This document shows, piece after piece, positions 8,103 through 17,501 of a stretch of 64,000 bases of DNA; within the stretch, counting starts at the first letter, position 1, and the number at the start of each line of letters is the position of its first letter. This DNA comes from an uncultured Mucilaginibacter sp. (lineage in GTDB: Bacteria; Bacteroidota; Bacteroidia; Sphingobacteriales; Sphingobacteriaceae): the NCBI GenBank assembly GCA_903864275.1, contig CAIPFE010000012.1, positions 44,332-108,331 of the forward strand, read 5' to 3'. The position numbers were made by a program, and so were the translations under genes. The notes below the pieces were generated by a model. That model saw only the letters and a program-made list of their open reading frames with translations, was not told the origin of the DNA and did no database searches.

Positions 8103-8711
8103 TCACCTTTTTGTTATGATCACTATCCCCGTTGCCCAGCCCATTTTCGTTAAAATAATATCCTCCCGGCTATCCAGGTCTGCTATTAACGCTGTTGCCT
8201 TTTCCGCATGACCTGTCGGCCAGTTTTGTTGGGGCAGCATGTCATCTATGATATAGATGCCGCCTTTTTCAACCATGTCCAGCACTTCATCCAGCAACAA
8301 ATATTTACCGGGCCAGGTATCAGCAAAAATAAAGCTGAACTTCTGCCCTTCGTTTTGTTTTATCCAGTCGCCGCCATCAGTACAAATTAATTTTAAACGC
8401 TTGTCGACGCCTAAATTCTCTTTCGCAATATTCAATAACGTACCATCATTATCAATTGATATTAACGTCGACTTTTCATCCATCCCGTCCAGTATCCACG
8501 TGGTTGCCAGCCCGGTACCGGTACCTAACTCCAAGAACTTACCCCCGGGTTTTGTGGCCGCGAGCGTTTTAAGCAGCGAGCAGGTCAGCACCTCCGAAGG
8601 CATATTAAAACCATTCGCTTCAGTCGCTTTTTTTATGGCGTTGTAAGCTAATGGAAAGCCCCCAACCCCTAAAGGGGAGCCCATGGTTGCTATTTTATTT
8701 TCATTACTCAT
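8103..8711 (-). CDS. O-methyltransferase-like class I SAM methyltransferase
   Basis: 202 residues. SAM motif I is FLELGTGTGLATTWI near residue 54; FIFADTWPGKYLLLDEVLDMVEKGGIYIIDD near 127-157 resembles the metal-dependent O-methyltransferase family (Methyltransf_3/24). Substrate unknown. The segment GSPLGVGGFP at residues 11-20 is encoded by a copy of the CCCCCTTTAGGGGG-type repeat inserted in frame, so the N-terminus is altered compared with an ancestral protein, or the real start is downstream. It lies between ilvN and ilvC in the same orientation. Confidence 0.75.
   Translation of the reverse strand: MSNENKIATMGSPLGVGGFPLAYNAIKKATEANGFNMPSEVLTCSLLKTLAATKPGGKFLELGTGTGLATTWILDGMDEKSTLISIDNDGTLLNIAKENLGVDKRLKLICTDGGDWIKQNEGQKFSFIFADTWPGKYLLLDEVLDMVEKGGIYIIDDMLPQQNWPTGHAEKATALIADLDSREDIILTKMGWATGIVIITKR
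8656..8683. repeat. CCCCTTTAGGGG-type repeat inside the O-methyltransferase coding sequence
   Basis: The plus strand reads cccccaacccctaaagggga, the opposite orientation of the repeat copies at gene ends. It is read in frame as part of the N-terminus of the O-methyltransferase. Confidence 0.7.
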
Positions 8712-8747
8712 TTGTCTCCCGGTAATTCCTTAGCCTTACCCCACATG

Positions 8748-8773
8748 CTTCCCCCTTTAGGGGGTCAGGGGGC
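8748..8773. repeat. CCCCCTTTAGGGGG repeat downstream of ilvN
   Basis: Sequence cttccccctttagggggtca followed by gggggc, six to seven bases beyond the ilvN stop codon. Same family and orientation as 6517-6542. Confidence 0.8.
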
Positions 8774-8779
8774 TGCGCT

Positions 8780-9370
8780 TTACATCGTAAACACCTTTTG
8801 CCCCTGGTTTAAATATTCATTCTCTATCACTTCTTCGCCCGGTTCCAGCCGCTCAAATTCACGGATTTTGCTGTTAAAGCCATCGCTGTCTTTGATAATT
8901 GCCACGCGAGCGCTGCGGACAAACTCAATCAACCCGTACGGCTGCAAAATGCTGATCAGTGTATCGGTTTCTTCGCGGTGGCCGGTGGTTTCAAATACCG
9001 TATAATCCTTGCGGATCACTACCACGCGCGCGCCGTTTTCGCGCAGCAAACGTTCAACGCTCACCTTTTCGGCAATAACATCTGTTGATACTTTGTACAG
9101 CGCCAACTCCTGCCATATCACATCCTCGTTCGTATGGAAATATACTTTCAAAACCTCCACCTGTTTTTCAATCTGGCGGCAAAGTTTACGCACCACGTCC
9201 TCCGACTCGGAGATCACAATATTAAAGCGATGGATACTATCGATCTCCGACGGAGATGTATTCAGGCTCTCAATATTGATCTTCCTGCGCGTAAATATGA
9301 TCGCTATCCGGCTCAGCAAACCGATCTGGTTTTCCGTGTAGACCGTGATGTTATATTCTTGTTTTTCCAT
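8780..9370 (-). CDS. ilvN: Acetolactate synthase small (regulatory) subunit
   Basis: The track starts at 9385 (MKRFK), but the ATG at 9370 (MEKQEYNITVYTENQIGLL) fits the family better, giving 196 residues. An N-terminal ACT domain (about residues 5-75, with ENQIGLLSRIAIIFTRRKINIESL) is followed by the AHAS small-subunit C-terminal domain. It binds valine-type effectors and activates IlvB. It lies between ilvB and the O-methyltransferase gene. Length is slightly above the 160-180 of E. coli IlvH and similar to what I recall from Bacteroidota. Confidence 0.92.
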   Translation of the reverse strand: MEKQEYNITVYTENQIGLLSRIAIIFTRRKINIESLNTSPSEIDSIHRFNIVISESEDVVRKLCRQIEKQVEVLKVYFHTNEDVIWQELALYKVSTDVIAEKVSVERLLRENGARVVVIRKDYTVFETTGHREETDTLISILQPYGLIEFVRSARVAIIKDSDGFNSKIREFERLEPGEEVIENEYLNQGQKVFTM

Positions 9371-9402
9371 TTTAAATCTCTTCAAATAGTCATTTTCCTC
9401 AG

Positions 9403-9424
9403 GAGACGCAAAATATTGCGTCTC
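9403..9424. repeat. Perfect 9-bp-stem palindrome (GAGACGCAA...TTGCGTCTC)
   Basis: Gagacgcaa, a 4-nt loop and ttgcgtctc form a perfect hairpin in the ilvN-ilvB spacer. It resembles the (t)agagacgcaa/ttgcgtctcta palindromes that I recall as common dispersed repeats in several bacterial groups. There is no T-tract, so a terminator role is unlikely. Confidence 0.75.
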
Positions 9425-9433
9425 TACATTTCT

Positions 9434-9460
9434 CCTCCCCCTTTAGGGGGCCGGGGGGCC
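9434..9460. repeat. CCCCCTTTAGGGGG repeat at the ilvB 3' end
   Basis: Sequence ccccctttagggggccgggg, ending one base before the ilvB stop codon. Same orientation as the other gene-end copies. Confidence 0.8.
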
Positions 9461-9461
9461 A

Positions 9462-11126
9462 TTATTTCAACCTTATCTCCGCAACACTGCATCCCTGCGG
9501 CACCATCGGGAACACATTATTTTCCTTGGTTACCATCACCTCTAACAGGTACGAGCCTTTGCTTTCCATCATTTCTTTCAATGCGCCTGCCAAATCTGCC
9601 CTGTCCGAAACACATTTGCCAGGAATTTTATAGGCTGCGGCAACCGCCACGAAATCGGGGCTTTCAATGTCGACAAACGAGTACCTGCGTTCATTAAACA
9701 ACTCCTGCCACTGGCGTACCATACCCAGGAATTTATTATTCAAGATGATGATCTTTATATCTATTCCGGTTTGCATAATGGTGCCCAGTTCCTGCAAGGT
9801 CATCTGGAAACCGCCGTCGCCGATGATGGCGATAACATCCCGCTCCTGTGCGCCAAATTTTGCGCCGATGGCTGCGGGCAGGGCAAAGCCCATAGTGCCT
9901 AAACCGCCGCTGGTAATGTTGCTGCGCGTTTTGTTTAATATGGCATACCGGCAGGCTACCATCTGGTGCTGGCCAACGTCGGTAACAATAACTGCCTCGC
10001 CTTTGGTAAGCTCATTCAGCTGCTTGATCACTTCGCCCATAGTCAACTCACCCGACGCAGGGTTTAATTCGGCATGTATAACCGCGTCGTACTCCTGCTG
10101 CGAGTAATCGTCGAATCTTTCATGCCATTTGGTATGTGTTTTCGGTTCGATGAGTGCTGTAAGCAGGGGCAATGTTTCTTTGCAGTCGCCCCAAACGGGT
10201 ACGGTCGACTTTACATTTTTATCTATTTCGGCAGGGTCAATATCCAGGTGGACAACTTTCGCCTGTTTTGCATATTTATCAAGGCGGCCGGTAACCCGGT
10301 CGTCAAAGCGCATGCCTATCGCGATAAGCACATCGCATTCGTTGGTCAGTACATTGGGGCCATAATTGCCGTGCATGCCCAGCATACCCACGTTAAGCGG
10401 GTGATCTGTCGGGATAGCGCCCGCACCTAAAATGGTCCATGCTGCTGGGATGCCGCTTTTTTCAACAAATGCTTTAAATTCATCTTCGGCGCTGCCTAAA
10501 ATAACACCCTGCCCCCAAATGATGAACGGCCTTTTGGCATTGTTGATCAGTTCGGCTGCCTGCTGAATATACTGCGGGCGAACGATAGGTTTTGGCCTGT
10601 AACTGCGTATATGATCGCATTTGGTATAACCTTCATAGCTGAATTTTTGTATTTGCGCGTTTTTTGTGATGTCGATGAGTACCGGGCCTGGCCTCCCGCT
10701 TTTGGCAATATAAAAGGCCTTGGCAAGCACCTCGGGTATTTCGGTAGCATCGGTTACCTGGTAGTTCCATTTAGTAACCGGGGTGGTGATATTGATCACA
10801 TCGGTCTCCTGGAAAGCATCGGTGCCTAACAAATGGGCAAAAACCTGGCCGGTAATACATACCAATGGCGTGCTATCTATTTGCGCGTCGGCCAAACCGG
10901 TTACTAAATTTGTTGCACCGGGACCGCTGGTGGCAAATACCACGCCGACCTTGCCCGATGTACGTGCATAACCCTGCCCGGCATGAATACCACCCTGCTC
11001 GTGGCGGACCAGGATATGGTTTAATTTATCACTATAATCAAATAAAGCATCGTAAATGGGCATAATTGCACCACCCGGATACCCAAAAATGGTATCCACA
11101 CCCTCGGCTATCAATGCATCTAACAA
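9462..11126 (-). CDS. ilvB: Acetolactate synthase large (catalytic) subunit; true start probably upstream
   Basis: 554 residues from the track's TTG start. GYPGGAIMPIYDAL with the catalytic region is near residue 18, the glutamate (RHEQGGIHAGQG) near 44, and the thiamine diphosphate motif GDGGFQMTLQELGT near 430. It makes acetolactate and acetohydroxybutyrate. The frame stays open upstream to a stop at about 11226-11228 and encodes SVETQTIVEIAEEPAK...SGSVALLDAL; SGS-ALLDALIAEG looks like conserved family sequence. No ATG exists in this extension, so the gene uses a non-ATG start (TTG at 11126 or an ATC/ATT-type codon further up) or lost its start when GATTTCACCGAT repeats arrived. Confidence 0.93.
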   Translation of the reverse strand: MLDALIAEGVDTIFGYPGGAIMPIYDALFDYSDKLNHILVRHEQGGIHAGQGYARTSGKVGVVFATSGPGATNLVTGLADAQIDSTPLVCITGQVFAHLLGTDAFQETDVINITTPVTKWNYQVTDATEIPEVLAKAFYIAKSGRPGPVLIDITKNAQIQKFSYEGYTKCDHIRSYRPKPIVRPQYIQQAAELINNAKRPFIIWGQGVILGSAEDEFKAFVEKSGIPAAWTILGAGAIPTDHPLNVGMLGMHGNYGPNVLTNECDVLIAIGMRFDDRVTGRLDKYAKQAKVVHLDIDPAEIDKNVKSTVPVWGDCKETLPLLTALIEPKTHTKWHERFDDYSQQEYDAVIHAELNPASGELTMGEVIKQLNELTKGEAVIVTDVGQHQMVACRYAILNKTRSNITSGGLGTMGFALPAAIGAKFGAQERDVIAIIGDGGFQMTLQELGTIMQTGIDIKIIILNNKFLGMVRQWQELFNERRYSFVDIESPDFVAVAAAYKIPGKCVSDRADLAGALKEMMESKGSYLLEVMVTKENNVFPMVPQGCSVAEIRLK

Positions 11127-11221
11127 CGCTACTGATCCGGATACCTCTGCTGCTTGTGATTTCGCCGGTTCTTCGGCGATTTCAACGATTGTTTGTGTTT
11201 CTACTGATTTATTTTTGTGAT

Positions 11222-11253
11222 GATTTCACCGATTAAGTAGTGATTTCACCGAT
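11222..11253. repeat. Two copies of GATTTCACCGAT upstream of ilvB
   Basis: Copies start at 11222 and 11242, 20 nt apart. The first copy overlaps the in-frame stop codon that bounds the ilvB reading frame. Confidence 0.8.
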
Positions 11254-11283
11254 TTTCATTCTGTCATTTACTTGCCGCCATGC

Positions 11284-11309
11284 TTCCCCCTTTAGGGGGT
11301 TAGGGGGCC
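11284..11309. repeat. CCCCCTTTAGGGGG repeat at the ilvD 3' end
   Basis: Sequence ttccccctttagggggttag then ggggcc, directly abutting the ilvD stop codon. Same orientation as the copies after the ABM gene, ilvN and ilvB. Confidence 0.8.
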
Positions 11310-13018
11310 TAAAACTCATCAGTAACACAACCCTCTGCTGCTGTGCTCACTGTTTTTGCGTATTTATATAGTAGCCCGCTTTTGGCTTTCAATGCCGGCT
11401 TCACCCAATTGACTCGTCTTTCCGCGATCTCTGCATCACTAACTTTCAGTGTCATGGTGCGGTTTATTGCATCAATTTCAATGCGGTCATCATCCTTCAC
11501 AAAGGCTATCAGGCCGCCGTCGTAAGCCTCGGGCGTGATGTGGCCAACCACGAAACCATGCGTGCCGCCGCTGAAACGGCCATCGGTAATTAATGCGACC
11601 GAAGCGCCTAAGCCTGCGCCAAAAATTGCGCCGGTTGGTTTCAGCATTTCGGGCATACCGGGTGCGCCTTTGGGGCCAATGTTGCGGATCACAACCACAT
11701 CGCCTGCTTTAACATGACCACTTTGTATACCGTGGATGAGCTCAAACTCCCCATCAAAAACCCGTGCCGGGCCTTCAAAGCTGGTGCCTTCCTTGCCTGT
11801 TATTTTGGCAACGCTGCCGCCCTCCGCTAAATTGCCGTATAGTATCTGTAAATGCCCGGTGGCCTTTATTGGCTTTTCAGCCGGGCGTATAACTGTTTGT
11901 GTTTCGAAATTTATTTCGGGCACATCCTCCATGTTTTCGGCGATAGTTTTGCCGGTAACGGTGAGGCAGCTGCCGTCCAGCCAGCCCAGTTTCAGCAGGT
12001 ATTTCATCACCGCCGGAACGCCGCCAACTTTGTGCAGGTCTTCCATCATGTATTTGCCGCTGGGCTTCATATCGGCCAGTACGGGGATGCGGTTGCTTAT
12101 TTCCTGGAAATCATCCTGCGTTAATTTTACGCCGATGCTTTTTGCTATCGCGATGAGATGCAAAACCGCGTTGGTCGATCCGCCAAGGACCATCACCACG
12201 ATAATGGCATTTTCAAATGCCGCGCGGGTCATGATGTCGGAGGGCTTGATATCCTGCTCCAGTAATATCTTTATCGCTTTTCCGGCTGCCAGACATTCAG
12301 CCTGCTTTTCAGGACTTAAAGCCGGGTTGGAAGAGGAATATGGTAAACTCATACCCAAAGCCTCGATAGCCGCCGCCATGGTATTGGCCGTATAAATGCC
12401 GCCGCAGGCGCCTGCGCCCGGGCATGCATTTCTAATGATCTCTTTAAAATCTATTTCATCCATATTGCCGGCTATCTTTTGGCCCAAAGCCTCAAATGCC
12501 GAAACTATGTTCAAATCTTCTCCTTTATAATGGCCTGGTTTTATGGTGCCGCCATAGACCATTATGGATGGCCTGTTCAGCCTGCCCATGGCCATCACCG
12601 AGCCCGGCATATTTTTATCACAGCCCGGAAGCGCCACCAAAGCATCATAATACTGCGCGCCTACCACCGCCTCTATGGAATCGGCAATAACATCACGGCT
12701 CACCAGCGAGTAGCGCATGCCATCGGTGCCCATGCTCATGCCATCGCTAACGCCAATGGTATGGAAGATGAGGCCCACCAGATTTTCTTCCCAGATGCCT
12801 TGTTTAACCAGTTTGGCAAGGTCGTTAAGGTGCATGTTACAGGTATTGCCATCATAGCCCATGCTGGCCACGCCAACCTGCGCTTTTTGCATATCGTCGT
12901 CGGTTAAACCAATACCGTAAAGCATCGCCTGGGCTCCCGGCTGGGTTGGGTCCTGCGTAAATGTTTTACTGTAACGGTTTAATTCTATCGCTGCTAACGT
13001 GTCGGTTGATGAGCTCAT
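11309..13018 (-). CDS. ilvD: Dihydroxy-acid dehydratase
   Basis: The track extends to 13114, but the first 32 codons are AT-rich leader; the ATG at 13018 ([20 protein letters not shown]) gives 569 residues, normal for IlvD. Iron-sulfur ligand motifs are visible: GCDKNMPG in the first third and [19 protein letters not shown] near 180; [19 protein letters not shown] in the last quarter is also signature sequence. It dehydrates dihydroxy acids to 2-keto acids for valine, isoleucine and leucine. It is the first gene of the minus-strand cluster and is preceded by about 490 bp without a gene, which should hold the operon promoter. Confidence 0.96.
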   Translation of the reverse strand: MSSSTDTLAAIELNRYSKTFTQDPTQPGAQAMLYGIGLTDDDMQKAQVGVASMGYDGNTCNMHLNDLAKLVKQGIWEENLVGLIFHTIGVSDGMSMGTDGMRYSLVSRDVIADSIEAVVGAQYYDALVALPGCDKNMPGSVMAMGRLNRPSIMVYGGTIKPGHYKGEDLNIVSAFEALGQKIAGNMDEIDFKEIIRNACPGAGACGGIYTANTMAAAIEALGMSLPYSSSNPALSPEKQAECLAAGKAIKILLEQDIKPSDIMTRAAFENAIIVVMVLGGSTNAVLHLIAIAKSIGVKLTQDDFQEISNRIPVLADMKPSGKYMMEDLHKVGGVPAVMKYLLKLGWLDGSCLTVTGKTIAENMEDVPEINFETQTVIRPAEKPIKATGHLQILYGNLAEGGSVAKITGKEGTSFEGPARVFDGEFELIHGIQSGHVKAGDVVVIRNIGPKGAPGMPEMLKPTGAIFGAGLGASVALITDGRFSGGTHGFVVGHITPEAYDGGLIAFVKDDDRIEIDAINRTMTLKVSDAEIAERRVNWVKPALKAKSGLLYKYAKTVSTAAEGCVTDEF

Positions 13019-13507
13019 TTTATATTGCTGTAAGGCTATTTGTATAAATTTTTTTATTAGTAATTTAGATTTGCCTGGTATTGCAAATTGATATTTGTAA
13101 GTTAGATATACCAAAAAGGAATAACAAGGAATAAAATAAATTTCTTCAATTAGTATTTAATTTGGCATATCATATCAAATTCAATATAATAAACTGCAAA
13201 TAACATTGGTTAAGATACAATATATTTAACAAAATAGACCAAAGTTCAAAACGGTATTCGGTACATATTTTATGCATGCATAGTAAATTGGTGATTTTCT
13301 TCGTGAAATGGGGATGTTGATGTGCGGATTTGCAAATGTGCGAGTGTGAGGATGAGGGGGAAATGGGCGGGGGTTGAACACCGTGGGGGTAACCCAGGTT
13401 GGAACGCTTTTAGGCGCTTGGCCGCGGTAAACTTAAACCCAGTGGTAGGGAGTTTTGGCGGCAATAAATAGGTGGCCAACATAAGCAGCCCAATTGTGTG
13501 CCATATT
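13019..13507. other. Gene-free spacer upstream of ilvD
   Basis: About 490 bp between ilvD and the atp terminator. The left half (13019-13270) is very AT-rich and should contain the ilvD promoter and leader, but no full TTTG-N19-21-TAnnTTTG promoter was found. The right half holds a 7-nt periodic run (13313-13354) and a GC-richer stretch with accgtgggggtaacccaggt, which looks like a decayed dispersed repeat. The 86-aa ORF over it is not credible. Confidence 0.5.
13313..13354. repeat. Heptamer run gatgttg/atgtgcg/gatttgc/...
   Basis: Six consecutive 7-nt units: gatgttg, atgtgcg, gatttgc, aaatgtg, cgagtgt, gaggatg. No reverse-complement arm was found nearby, so it may be a half element. Confidence 0.5.
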
Positions 13508-13545
13508 AAAAACAAAAAGCGCCCGGACAATTATGCCCGGGCGCT
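13508..13545 (-). terminator. Rho-independent terminator of atpD-atpC
   Basis: Perfect 9-bp stem (agcgcccgg / ccgggcgct) with a 10-nt loop. On the minus strand it is followed by TTTTTGTTTTT. It lies about 20 nt downstream of the atpC stop codon. Confidence 0.85.
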
Positions 13546-13566
13546 GTATTTAATATTGTTTGGAAT

Positions 13567-13821
13567 TTATTTTGCAGTTATACCTTCGGCTAAAATAATA
13601 ACCTTATTATTCGAGGCTTCAACAACTCCGCCTTGTATAAAATAAACTTCTTCTTTGCCTCCGCTGCCGCCGCGAACGGTAATTTTCCCGTCTTCCAAAG
13701 TGGAAACGATAGGCGCGTGGTGGTTTAATATCTCGAAAAAACCCAAAGTACCAGGCAGGGTTACCGAGGTAGCCTCGCCTTCGTAAACTTTTTTATCGGG
13801 AGTAAGGATCTCTAATGTCAT
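13567..13821 (-). CDS. atpC: F1-ATPase epsilon subunit, short form
   Basis: 84 residues. MTLEILTPDKKVYEGEATSVTLPGTLGFFEILNHHAPIV is the N-terminal beta-sandwich of the epsilon subunit. The usual C-terminal helical hairpin (residues about 90-135 in E. coli) is absent, so the inhibitory extended conformation cannot form. It is the last gene of a two-gene atpD-atpC unit; the other ATPase genes must be elsewhere, as I recall for many Bacteroidota. It is followed by a strong terminator. Confidence 0.92.
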   Translation of the reverse strand: MTLEILTPDKKVYEGEATSVTLPGTLGFFEILNHHAPIVSTLEDGKITVRGGSGGKEEVYFIQGGVVEASNNKVIILAEGITAK

Positions 13822-13829
13822 GTTTATTT

Positions 13830-13921
13830 AGATATGAGATATGGGATGTGAGATATGAGATATAAGATTTGAGAATGTTATGTCCTCTTTTATCTCATAT
13901 CTCAAATCTTACGTCTCATAT

Positions 13922-13923
<2 letters not shown>
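13830..13923. repeat. Heptamer-built hairpin between atpC and atpD
   Basis: The left arm (13830-13874) carries agatatg, agatatg, ggatgtg, agatatg, agatata, agatttg; the right arm (13890-13923) carries tctcata, tctcaaa, tcttacg, tctcata. The right arm runs into the atpD stop codon. Same unit sequences as 6826-6900. Confidence 0.75.
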
Positions 13924-15442
<1,519 letters not shown>

Positions 15443-15499
15443 TTAATGTATTTACAATGAAACGGGCGGGGATATAAAGACACCCGCTATTTCGCGGCG

Positions 15500-15507
15500 C
15501 AAAGTTA
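15500..15507 (-). promoter_or_regulatory. -7 box of the atpD-atpC promoter
   Basis: Minus strand TAACTTTG matches TAnnTTTG exactly. It lies about 73 nt before the atpD ATG. A clean -33 TTTG at the right spacing was not seen. Confidence 0.45.
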
Positions 15508-15559
15508 AGATTTATCTGCAAAAAATAAAATAAGTCAGGAAGAATTTTCAGTTTGGTGT

Positions 15560-15645
15560 TTAGTCCATGGTCGATGGTCCATAGACCATGGTAAATGGGG
15601 TTCCATCCGGACAATCATCTATGTACTATGGTCTATAGGCTATCG
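15560..15645. repeat. Heptamer-built inverted repeat (tagtcca/tggtcca)
   Basis: The left arm carries tagtcca, tggtcga, tggtcca, tagacca and is itself partly palindromic (ccatggtcga... / tccatagaccatgg). The right part (15618-15645) carries atctatg, tactatg, gtctata, ggctat. It lies in the divergent region between atpD and the lipoprotein gene. Confidence 0.65.
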
Positions 15646-15721
15646 GCCAAAATATTTTTCATAAACTATTGTAAAATAGTATTTTATATTGTTAATTTTA
15701 TTTCATCAAACAATTTAAACC

Positions 15722-16249
15722 ATGAAAAAACTATTCATTATCACAACCCTGTTCCTGATCGGGGCTGCCTGCCTGCTGTCGGCATGCGGCGGCAAGTCAA
15801 TTTTCGGCTCTTCAAACGTCGACAGTACCGCGATGAGGGTACAAAAAAACAAGCGAACCGCTTTGGATGCCGAAATGGCCATGAACTCACACGATGTGAT
15901 TGGTTTATTTAAGGATTGTGCCCCCGATTATGTAGAATACCAAAGCGGGGAGTCGAAACCCATGAACATTGATTCAGCAAAAGCTGCGATGAAAGATTTT
16001 TTTACGGCCTTCCCTGACGTCAAGGGCGATAGCCTGATTTACCTGGGCCAGGGGGATACAGTAGTTGTGATGGGTACCTGGAGCGGCAAGTTCAAAGGGG
16101 CCATGGGGCCGATGAAGCCGACCGGAAAACCATTCAAGGTGTTTGATGAAGATATTTTTTCATTTAATAAAGATGGGAAAATAACATCTCATAGGTCTGT
16201 ACAGTCCGTGAATACTTACATCAGCCAGGTATCAAAGAAAGCTCATTAA
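15722..16249 (+). CDS. Lipoprotein with SnoaL/NTF2-like fold
   Basis: 175 residues. The N-terminus MKKLFIITTLFLIGAACLLSACGGKS is a lipoprotein signal with lipobox LSAC (cysteine near residue 22). The mature part from about residue 40 resembles SnoaL-type proteins: a short helix (KRTALDAEMAMNSHDVIGLFKD) followed by YVEYQSGESKPMNIDSAKAAMKDFFTAFPD and a beta-rich end. It is probably anchored in the outer or inner membrane. Function is unknown; polyketide-cyclase-like folds do many jobs. It stands alone, convergent with the quinone oxidoreductase gene. Confidence 0.7.
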   Translation: MKKLFIITTLFLIGAACLLSACGGKSIFGSSNVDSTAMRVQKNKRTALDAEMAMNSHDVIGLFKDCAPDYVEYQSGESKPMNIDSAKAAMKDFFTAFPDVKGDSLIYLGQGDTVVVMGTWSGKFKGAMGPMKPTGKPFKVFDEDIFSFNKDGKITSHRSVQSVNTYISQVSKKAH

Positions 16250-16259
16250 CGGTATATTA

Positions 16260-16299
16260 GCCCCACCCAAGCACTTTGCATAACAGTGCTGGGTGAGGC
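16260..16299. terminator. Hairpin between convergent genes
   Basis: Gccccacccaagcact pairs with agtgctgggtgaggc (one bulge, one mismatch) around a 9-nt loop. It lies between the stop codons of the lipoprotein gene and the quinone oxidoreductase gene. There is no T-tract on either side, so it may be a bidirectional pause or weak terminator only. Confidence 0.5.
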
Positions 16300-17283
16300 T
16301 TACGGCCAAGTCAATACGATCTTGCCGATATGCTTGCTGCTTTCCATCAGATCGTGCGCCTCATCTGCATTTTTTGCATCGAATACCGAATTTATAATTG
16401 GTTTTATCTTACCCGACGCCAACAGTGGCCAGATCACGTTTTCGAGGTTATAGGCTATATTGGCTTTGAATTCCGTGTCTCGTGCCCGAAGGGTTGAGCC
16501 GGTTATGGTAAGCCTTTTACGCATGACCGCTGAAAGGTCGACCTGCACATCTTTTCCCATCATCATGTTTATCAATACCAGCCGCCCGTCGTCGGCCAGG
16601 GAATTTATATTGGGCTGAACATAGTCACCGCCGACCATATCCAAAATTACATCAACGCCTCTTCCGTTGGTAAGCTGCTGGATAGCTTCTGCGAAGTTTT
16701 CGGTGTTATAATTGATGGCTTTGGCGGCGCCCAGATGTTCGCAAAAACGGCATTTTTCGTGGGAGCCTGCGGTTATATAAACTGCGTGGCCCAACGCTTT
16801 TGCCATTTGGATGGCAGCAACACCGATGCCGCTTGAGCCGCCATGCACCAACAGGCTTTCTTCGTTTTTTAAGGCGCCTCTGTCGAACACGTTGCTCCAA
16901 ACGGTAAAAAAGGTTTCGGGCAAAGCCGCGGCTTCAATAAATGTAAAGTTGTGCGGTATTGGCAGGCATTGCCCTTCGGGAACGCTGCAATATTCCGCAT
17001 AACCGCCGCCGGTTACCAGGGCGCAAACTTTATCGCCAATTTTCCAACGCCCAACTTTTGTACCTGTTTTTACAATAACGCCGGCAATTTCAAGTCCGGG
17101 GATATCCTGCGACGCCCCGGCGGGAGGCGGGTAATTACCTTTGCGCTGGGAAACATCCGGCCGGTTAACGCCCGCGGCTGCAACTTTTACCAGTACTTCA
17201 TGTGCTGCATAGGCGGGGGTAGGCCTTTCGGCGATCTGCAAAACTTCGGGGCCGCCGGGGCGGGTTATGATCACTGCTTTCAT
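16300..17283 (-). CDS. NAD(P)H quinone oxidoreductase, zinc-independent MDR family
   Basis: 327 residues with the two-domain alcohol-dehydrogenase-like layout. N-terminal GroES-like domain (MKAVIITRPGGPEVLQIAERP, VNRPDVSQRKGNYPPPAG); cofactor motif VHGGSSGIGVAAIQMAKALGH near residue 148-168; YITAGSHEKCRFCEHLGAAKAINY near 172-195. No structural zinc cysteine cluster is visible, as in the Qor/PIG3 group. It likely reduces quinones with NADPH in the cytosol. Monocistronic by context. Confidence 0.88.
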   Translation of the reverse strand: MKAVIITRPGGPEVLQIAERPTPAYAAHEVLVKVAAAGVNRPDVSQRKGNYPPPAGASQDIPGLEIAGVIVKTGTKVGRWKIGDKVCALVTGGGYAEYCSVPEGQCLPIPHNFTFIEAAALPETFFTVWSNVFDRGALKNEESLLVHGGSSGIGVAAIQMAKALGHAVYITAGSHEKCRFCEHLGAAKAINYNTENFAEAIQQLTNGRGVDVILDMVGGDYVQPNINSLADDGRLVLINMMMGKDVQVDLSAVMRKRLTITGSTLRARDTEFKANIAYNLENVIWPLLASGKIKPIINSVFDAKNADEAHDLMESSKHIGKIVLTWP

Positions 17284-17478
17284 TAGGTAAATATAACCTT
17301 ATTCAGCAAGGGAATGTTTGTTAAAAAAGGAAATCAGCAGCGCATTCAAAGATCTTTCTCCTTTTACCTTCGGATTTAACCTCACCTCAATCATTCCCCC
17401 AACTGTCCATCGTATTAGCCATCGTTAAAATTGACTTTCTAATTATAGAGCTACGGCCAGACTTTGGCTTAATTGTTA

Positions 17479-17486
17479 TTCCTTTG
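17479..17486 (+). promoter_or_regulatory. Near-consensus -7 box before the peroxiredoxin gene
   Basis: TTCCTTTG followed by CAG, 15 nt upstream of the chosen ATG. One mismatch to TAnnTTTG; no -33 box at the right distance. Confidence 0.3.
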
Positions 17487-17501
17487 CAGAAAAAATCAAC
17501 T

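Noticed and set aside
9403-9424. Terminator between ilvB and ilvN
   Set aside because: Good stem but no T-tract on either strand, and the genes must be co-expressed; it fits a dispersed palindrome better.
13270-13530. 86-aa minus-strand ORF between ilvD and atpC
   Set aside because: It runs over a heptamer repeat and the atp terminator, has low-complexity repeat-derived residues and matches no family I know.
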